Of a DNA stretch of 64,000 nucleotides, positions 58,841-64,000 are shown in pieces. Under the pieces are notes generated by a model. It searched no databases. It saw only the letters and a list, made by a program, of their open reading frames with translations, and was not told the DNA's origin. Position 1 is the first letter of the stretch, and every line of letters begins with the position of its first letter. The translations under genes and the position numbers were made by a program. Where the stretch lies: positions 496,656 through 560,655 of the forward strand of contig CACRXP010000189.1 of assembly GCA_902702965.1 (NCBI GenBank), read 5' to 3'. The DNA comes from Spirometra erinaceieuropaei (taxonomy: Eukaryota > Platyhelminthes > Cestoda > Diphyllobothriidea > Diphyllobothriidae).

Positions 58841-58966
58841 CATGTACAATCCTGCAGAACACCAGTCTTTCGCAACCGTCACATCGAGAACCGTGCAACA
58901 GGCAAGCAGTAGCGTGATTGTCTGGATACTCGCTTGGTTGAATCTGGCTTTTTAAGTCATCGGAAG

Positions 58967-59370
58967 CTACCTGCGGATTACGGTGGTGGAGGGGGAGATT
59001 ATTTTAGCAGGGCGGTCGAGAGACATAGGTGTTTTAGAGTAAGATGATACCATATTGACGACACAACTGTCAGCCAAAAGCCCATGCCTGCCTGTTTCAC
59101 CGATATGCTGCCGCGGCAAGGCACAGCTGCGAGGGGTTCGGCTCCTCAGTGGGTCCCCAAGCATCCCCTTCTGCTTGCTGATAGGTACGCCAATTTGGAA
59201 ATCGTTGCTTTTTAATGCCCTCAGAAAATGACTGCGAACTTGGAGTAGGTCGGCATAGTCTGGGGTCTGAAATATGGTACTAGCTATCTGTCGACAGTTA
59301 GTGAATATTATGTGTTGCTGATGTACACCAAGTGCACAGTTAGTTTCTGAGAAAATCAAAAAGCAACGAA
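58967..59370 (-). repeat. Family-C copy C4, partial
   Basis: Minus strand: GGGGACCCACTGAGGAGCCG, ACCCCTCGCAGCTGTGCC, GCAGCATATCGGTGAAACAG and flanking sequence. More diverged than C1-C3. Confidence 0.6.
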
Positions 59371-59389
59371 GATGTTGCTAGAGCGCTCA

Positions 59390-60645
59390 TTTAGGAAGCT
59401 GTTGACTGTTTCCCACGCAAGCAATGAGACAGCGACCACTGCATCGATATTCTGTCGCTGCATGTAACAACTGCGAGGGGTTCGGCTCCTCAGCGGGTCT
59501 CCCCCGGCATTCTTCGTGTGCTTTCTGGTAGATACACCAGTTTAGAAATCCTTGCTCTGATTTCGCTTTGGACATTGTCGGGCATGAGGGTTGAGTTGTC
59601 GTGTGTGCGTGTGTGTCAGTGGAGGTGAGGTCTCCCTTTCCGTAGGCAGAGCGAAAGTGAGTTACACACAACAACAAGGTGAGAGGCAGAGACTGCTGGA
59701 AATGCTTTCGGGGTGTTATTTGTACGGGACAAAACCTAGACAGCTAAGTTAATTACATGGTGACTGTCGTAGGCTGTTGCTTCTTGATTTCTTCAGAAAT
59801 TAACTGCTAAATTGGAGTAGACCAGTTTACACTCAGGTCTATGGGCGCTGACCGAAATCTAATGTCGAATTACATCGGGCACAGTTTCCGACAGGCAGCT
59901 CGTAGCAACACCGATACTAGCTAAACGCCCAGACACGTGTTTCCCCGATATTCTGTTGCTGCAAGAGACAGTTGCGAGGAGTTCGGTTCCTCAGTGGGTC
60001 CCCCAGCATTTTTCGTGTGCTTTCTGGTAGACACACCAGTTTAGAAATAGTTGCTTTTTAATTTCCTCAGAAATTGCCTGCTAACTTGAAGTAGATCAGT
60101 TTATACAAGGGTCTATGTGATGTAGATTAGCGGATCATGTGTTGAGTGTTTTATTGGCTAAAGCACAATTCCGGAGCATTGCTTGCCAATCGTCCTTCAT
60201 GATGACCTTATGCAACGGTCATACAATGCGAATACTGCGTTCTGCCAAGAGTTTAAAATAACAGAGGCAACTCGCGCATATCGCCGTCCGGCAGAGGCCA
60301 CTGAAATCTAGTTTTTTGGAAACGCCTGAAAAATTCCAATGCAACCCCTCAAAAATCGAAGTAGTTTTTACCGGAACGGTGTACATGTCAAAACGCATGA
60401 TGCATCGGCAAAAGCTTCTGTCAAAAACTGTCAAGCAGGATGGATTAATTATTCGCAGGTTACTCTAGGGCCATTATCGCAGGTATCGTGTCATTGCTCT
60501 GTGTTGACTGCACAATGGAGGAACCGACTGGTGTTTTAATGGATGTGTGGACTTCGGTTGGGCCGTCAAAGCTATGCGCAGAAAGGTCAGCTTGCAATTT
60601 CATTCCTCAAAGCCTTTTTGTATGAGATTATGCTTTATCTCAACA
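59390..60645 (-). repeat. Family-C copy C3 plus a short tandem remnant
   Basis: Minus strand from CTGTTGAGATAAAGCATAAT through AAACACCAGTCGGTTCCTCC and TGTACCGTTCC-type middle block to GACAATGTCCAAAGCGAAAT at about 59570. There it joins a second partial copy that begins again at GATTTCTAAACTGGTGTATC and runs to about 59390. Confidence 0.7.
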
Positions 60646-60654
60646 GACATGCAT

Positions 60655-60800
60655 TCAAAAGTCGACGTCCTGCCGAGTCTGAAATGCTATAGGGTTTTAC
60701 CGCAAGATGATCAATATTACAACCGCTCCTGATTAATCCTTTCTAATAGAAAACACACTGCAGCATTTCAGCCAACATCTCATGAGATCGGTCACTCACT
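60655..60800 (-). mobile_element. Foldback MITE M11, terminal fragment at the start of repeat C2
   Basis: On the minus strand it reads CAGTGAGTGACCGATCTCAT, then ATGTTGGCTGAAAT and GGCAGGACGTCGACTTTTGA, the same order as the left arm of M8. Its junction with repeat C (TATAGTGAGAGCATA before CAGTGAG) is identical to that at 40541, so both derive from one insertion event. It stops where the C3 copy begins. Confidence 0.7.
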
Positions 60801-62130
60801 GTATGCTCTCACTATAAACTAACTCACTTGCAAGTCGCCATCTCCGCTCAGATTTCGTTTTGGATATCGTCGGGCATGACGGTTATAATGTCGTGTGTGC
60901 GTGTGCGTCAGTGGAGATGAGGTCTCTCTTTTCGTGGGCGGGGCGAAAGCGAGTTACGCACAAAAACAAGGTGAGAAGCAAAGACTGCTAGAAAGGTTTT
61001 CTGGGTGTTATTTGTACACGACAAAGCCTTGGCAGATGAATTAATTACATGATGACTGATGCAGGCTGTTGCTTTTTGATTTCCTCAGAAATTGACTGCT
61101 AAATATGAGTAGATTAGTTTACACTCAGGTCTATAGGCGCTGACCGGCATTTGATGCATGAACATTTGCGTAGAATTACATCACACACAGCTGCCGACAG
61201 GCAGTTAGTAGCAACAACACGCACAGACACACGTGTTGCCCTGATATTCTGTCGCTGCATGTCACAGCTGCGAGGGGTTCGGTTCCGCAGTGGGTCCGCC
61301 AGCATTCTCCGTGTGCTTTCTGGTAGACACACCAGTTTAGAAATCGTTGCTTTTTAATTTCCTCTGAAATTGCCTGCTAACTTGGAGTGGATCAGTCTAT
61401 ACAAGGGTCTATGTGATGTGGATTAGGGGACCATGTATTGAGTGTTTTATTGGCTGCAGCACAATTCCAGAGCATTGCCTGCTAATTGTCCTTCATGGTG
61501 ACTTTGTGCAACGGTCATATCATGCGAATACTGCGTCATGCCAAAGGTTTAAAATAACAGAAGCACACCCACACACCCATTTGGTTATGTATTCCGGTTT
61601 AAAACCTCTGAGATGGTGTTTCTATGCATTTCCAGTAGCATAGGCTATGCTTATTTCCGCCGGGAATGTGGCGCACACATTTTGGTTGACTCAGTGCTTG
61701 CTCTTTAAATGGGCGCATTCTGAATAAGGTCGGTTAATTCCCTCACTCGACCCCATTCGTCGCATATGCCGAACGTCTTTTATGCAGTCATTGTGAACGC
61801 TTACATGTCGGTGTGATAAAAGTCATCCTATTCAGCGACTCTCACGAAAGAGTTTTTAGAACTAAAACTATATATAGAAATATCTGATAATTCAAGCTGT
61901 TCGAGGATTTTTATGAATAAGTGATGCTTGCAGATTATTTAAATGTGAGTCATGATGATTTTTTGTGAAGTGAAAACTCATGGATATTTGAAAAGTGACA
62001 TCTCACGCATCATCAGCCATTCGTCACGCACCCAGAATAAATTCCCCGAAACATATACGCATCCTCCAGTAAACGACAGTTGTGTAGAAGCGTATCTGCC
62101 AACAATTCATTCACCATTCACAATTCATTC
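60801..62130 (-). repeat. Family-C copy C2
   Basis: Minus-strand order equals C1 without the roughly 650-bp central block: GAATGAATTGTTGGCAGA, AGCATAGCCTATGC, GGTGTGTGGGTGTGCTTCTG, CCAGAAAGCACACGGAGAAT, ATGCCGGTCAGCGCCTATAG, CACGCACACACGAC. It ends at the same MITE junction as C1. Confidence 0.75.
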
Positions 62131-62299
62131 CCACGCAAAAAGTTAGATATCGACCACTACATCGTGCCTATTGGGAGTGCCGGCAAGGGCGCTGTAGGCG
62201 TCCTCACTCAGAAAACGAGAATCAAGTCATAATGTCATATTGCGTTCCGGCCTTTTTGTAATTGACGCTTCCGTGCTCTCATAACTAGATGGAAAGTAT

Positions 62300-62350
62300 G
62301 CTGGTCAAGTGCATGTTGTGGACCAGGGGGTGTGATGGCATGCCTATTAA
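62300..62350 (+). repeat. Family-B fragment B9
   Basis: CATGTTGTGGACCAGGGGGT, GTGATGGCATGCCT is the 5' landmark of the family; the rest is lost. A small hairpin follows (CGGGACAC ... GTGTCCCCG, about 62370-62400). Confidence 0.5.
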
Positions 62351-62429
62351 GAAATTCTCGCTCGCATCGCGGGACACACTGTAGGTGTCCCCGCTCGCGA
62401 CAATTCAGTTGTCATATACTGAAAGGAGG

Positions 62430-63259
62430 ACAGAAACCGTACTCTCGCTAAGAAATGACTACTCAAGCAACATGCATTTTTTATATTGATTTTTGATGGT
62501 CCTATAAATTCAAGTATATTTACTAGAAACCACAAACAAAAATATGCTGTTTTTCGGTCGTTTGAGGGAGTATCACGTCTTCTTTATATTTTATACTCGA
62601 TGAAGTAGTATAATTGGGTTTTAAAGAAGTTTTTAATTATAAGATTTATTAAGACCATGCAATGTCCATTCATGCAGCATCGTGCGTCTCCGCTCACCAC
62701 TGCTCCTCATGAAATGTACAACATGGTCCTCATCCATTACAAAATTGTATGAACTCCATATAGCACCTTTTTAAAAACATAGAAGAATACTTTATTTTCT
62801 TCACGCGGACGGCATGCACCTTGTAGACTAAAATCCCTAAGCGCTAATGCGGCGACTGATCAGGCTCAAAATTATTTGGGAATTATAAAACGTTTTCAAA
62901 ATCTAATCATACTATTTCCTCGAGTATAAAATATAAAGATGACTTGATACTCTCACAAACGACTGAAAGAAAGCATAGTTTAAATTGTGGTTTCTGTAAA
63001 ATATATGTGAATTTGCGAGACCATCGAAGATCAATGGAAAAAATGCATGCTACTTAAGTAGTCATTTTTTCTCGAGTGCAGTTTCTACAGGAGTTTTAAA
63101 ACCAGTGTATTCAGGAGCCGACATCCTGCCGAGTCCGAAATATTATAGGCTTATGCCGCAAGATAATCAATATTACAACTGCATCTAAGTAATCCTTCCC
63201 AATCGAGAACGCATTTCAGAATTTCAGCCAACATTTCATGTGATTGGTCACTCACTGTA
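62430..63259. mobile_element. Foldback MITE M12, left arm truncated
   Basis: The right end is intact (ATTGGTCACTCACTG-TA at 63258-63259). The right arm carries the family landmarks ATGCATGCTACTTAAGTAGT near 63040 and CGACATCCTGCCGAGTCCG near 63119. The left arm begins inside the consensus at about 62430 (AGAAACCGTACTCTCGCTAA), so roughly 150 bp of the outer end is missing. The loop shares a segment near 62830 (CCCTAAGCGCTAATGC) with M8. Confidence 0.78.
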
Positions 63260-63557
63260 CGTGCGCTTTTTTGTTCAAGTAGCTGTATGGAAATTTAGCG
63301 CGGGGTCGCTATATGCCACCTCAAAATGTTTACCTGCTCTCGCAGTCTCCTTTCCGCCCCTTAAACCCCACCCATAAAACTCGCACTAGATGATGATCTG
63401 GTTTTTGTTCCCTGAATGGGGAGTCGCATACTGAGCTCTTGTCGGAGATTCGAATGAACAGCTGCAGCACAAAGTGAGGGGACCTGTGCGGGTGCGCGAC
63501 GGTCGACAACGAGGTCGGCCAAATCAGGCAAGACGGCGTTACTGGAGAGCCTTTACT
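63260..63557. other. Short unassigned stretch before the GA satellite
   Basis: Contains C-rich and GC-rich runs; no gene or repeat recognised. Confidence 0.55.
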
Positions 63558-64000
63558 GAGGAGAGAGACCGAGAAAGAGAGAGAGTTAGAGAGAGAAGGA
63601 GGGAGGGAAATTTAGAGAGAGATAGGGAGGGGGAATTAGAGAGCGATATGGAGGGAGAGTTAGAGAGAGAGAGAGAGAGCGAGAAAGAGAGAAAGAGTTA
63701 GAGGGAGATAGAGTTGAAGGGAGGGGAAATTAGAGATAGAGAGAGACGGAGAGAGAGTTGGAGAAAGAGATAGAGAGAGACAGACGGAGAGTTGGAGAGA
63801 GTTAGAGGGAGGAAGAGTAAGAGAGATAGGGAGGGAGCATTAGAGGGAGGGAGAGTTAGAGAGAGAGAGACGGACGGAGAGTTGGAGAAAGAGTGAGAGA
63901 CGGAGGAAGGGTTAGAGAGAGTTAGAGGAAGGGAGAGTTGGAGAGAGGGAGAGAGCGAGAGGAAGAGTTAGAGGGTGGGGGATAGAGGGAGAGTTAGGGG
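63558..64000 (+). repeat. GA-rich polypurine satellite, runs off the window
   Basis: At least 440 bp almost free of C and with few T, built on GAGAGA, GAGTTAGAGAGAGA and GGGAGG variants at irregular spacing. An open frame through it (63474-63701, Arg/Glu repeats) is a consequence of the repeat and is not supported as a gene. Confidence 0.9.

Noticed and set aside
63474..63701. Arg/Glu-rich frame
   Set aside because: Translation of the GA satellite.
1..64000. CRISPR arrays, bacterial operons, rRNA genes
   Set aside because: Nothing of this kind is present; splice sites, SINEs and Kv/Merlin/mariner content show an animal genome.

Overview
The window is AT-rich animal DNA dominated by transposable elements and their relics. 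It contains one clear piece of a host protein-coding gene: an exon of about 787 bp at 41922-42708 on the + strand, encoding the N-terminal T1 domain of a Shaw/Kv3-type voltage-gated potassium channel and ending at a GT splice donor. Everything else is intron or intergenic sequence. A Kv channel, a tRNA-derived repeat carrying a hammerhead ribozyme (the architecture of the schistosome Sm-alpha repeat), Merlin and mariner DNA transposons, a Penelope-type hammerhead repeat and a degenerate TTAGGG tract together suggest a flatworm. A diphyllobothriidean tapeworm (Spirometra/Diphyllobothrium type) is my best guess, partly from recollection of such repeats; it is an inference, not a demonstrated identity.

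Layout. 1-15 kb: mostly unrecognised AT-rich sequence with a diverged foldback-MITE arm at each end of the first 8.6 kb, one old tRNA-derived SINE (4747-4850) and one family-B repeat (7240-7520). 15.2-16.5 kb: a family-B repeat split by a nearly complete long-inverted-repeat MITE. 18.3-18.7 kb: tandem tRNA-Arg/hammerhead repeat units. 19.6-21.5 kb: a 154-bp perfect palindrome with hammerhead-like arms, a tandem duplication and an interstitial telomere-like tract. 22.7-25.9 kb: a direct duplication (family D), one copy interrupted by a 982-bp MITE. 26.8-36 kb: older MITEs, a dead mariner transposase (30.3-31.2 kb, minus strand) and a second hammerhead-like hairpin. 38.6-41.7 kb: repeat C1, then a MITE inside family B, immediately upstream of the Kv exon. 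45-54.4 kb: more hammerhead SINE units, including an inverted cluster at 50.3-50.9 kb, more family B, and a 789-bp Merlin element with terminal inverted repeats and a target-site duplication nested in family B. 58-63.3 kb: two MITEs flanking a cluster of family-C copies. 63.56-64 kb: a GA-rich polypurine satellite running off the window.

The most interesting system is the roughly 300-bp tRNA-Arg-like repeat. Its units sit head to tail, and each full unit has pol III-type A and B boxes followed by a compact type I hammerhead ribozyme. The ribozyme has a CTGACGA core, a stem II, GAAA, a self-complementary ATGGCCAT stem III and a matching stem I. That is the expected design of a repeat whose multimeric transcript is self-cut into unit-length, possibly circular, RNA. 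A second, independent hammerhead-like family (CTGATGA ... GAAAC-GTC), of the kind known from Penelope-like retroelements, occurs as inverted pairs at 19.6 and 31.3 kb and as a single arm at 35.0 kb.

All repeat boundaries were read by eye. They are exact where a terminal motif is stated and otherwise good to a few tens of bases.
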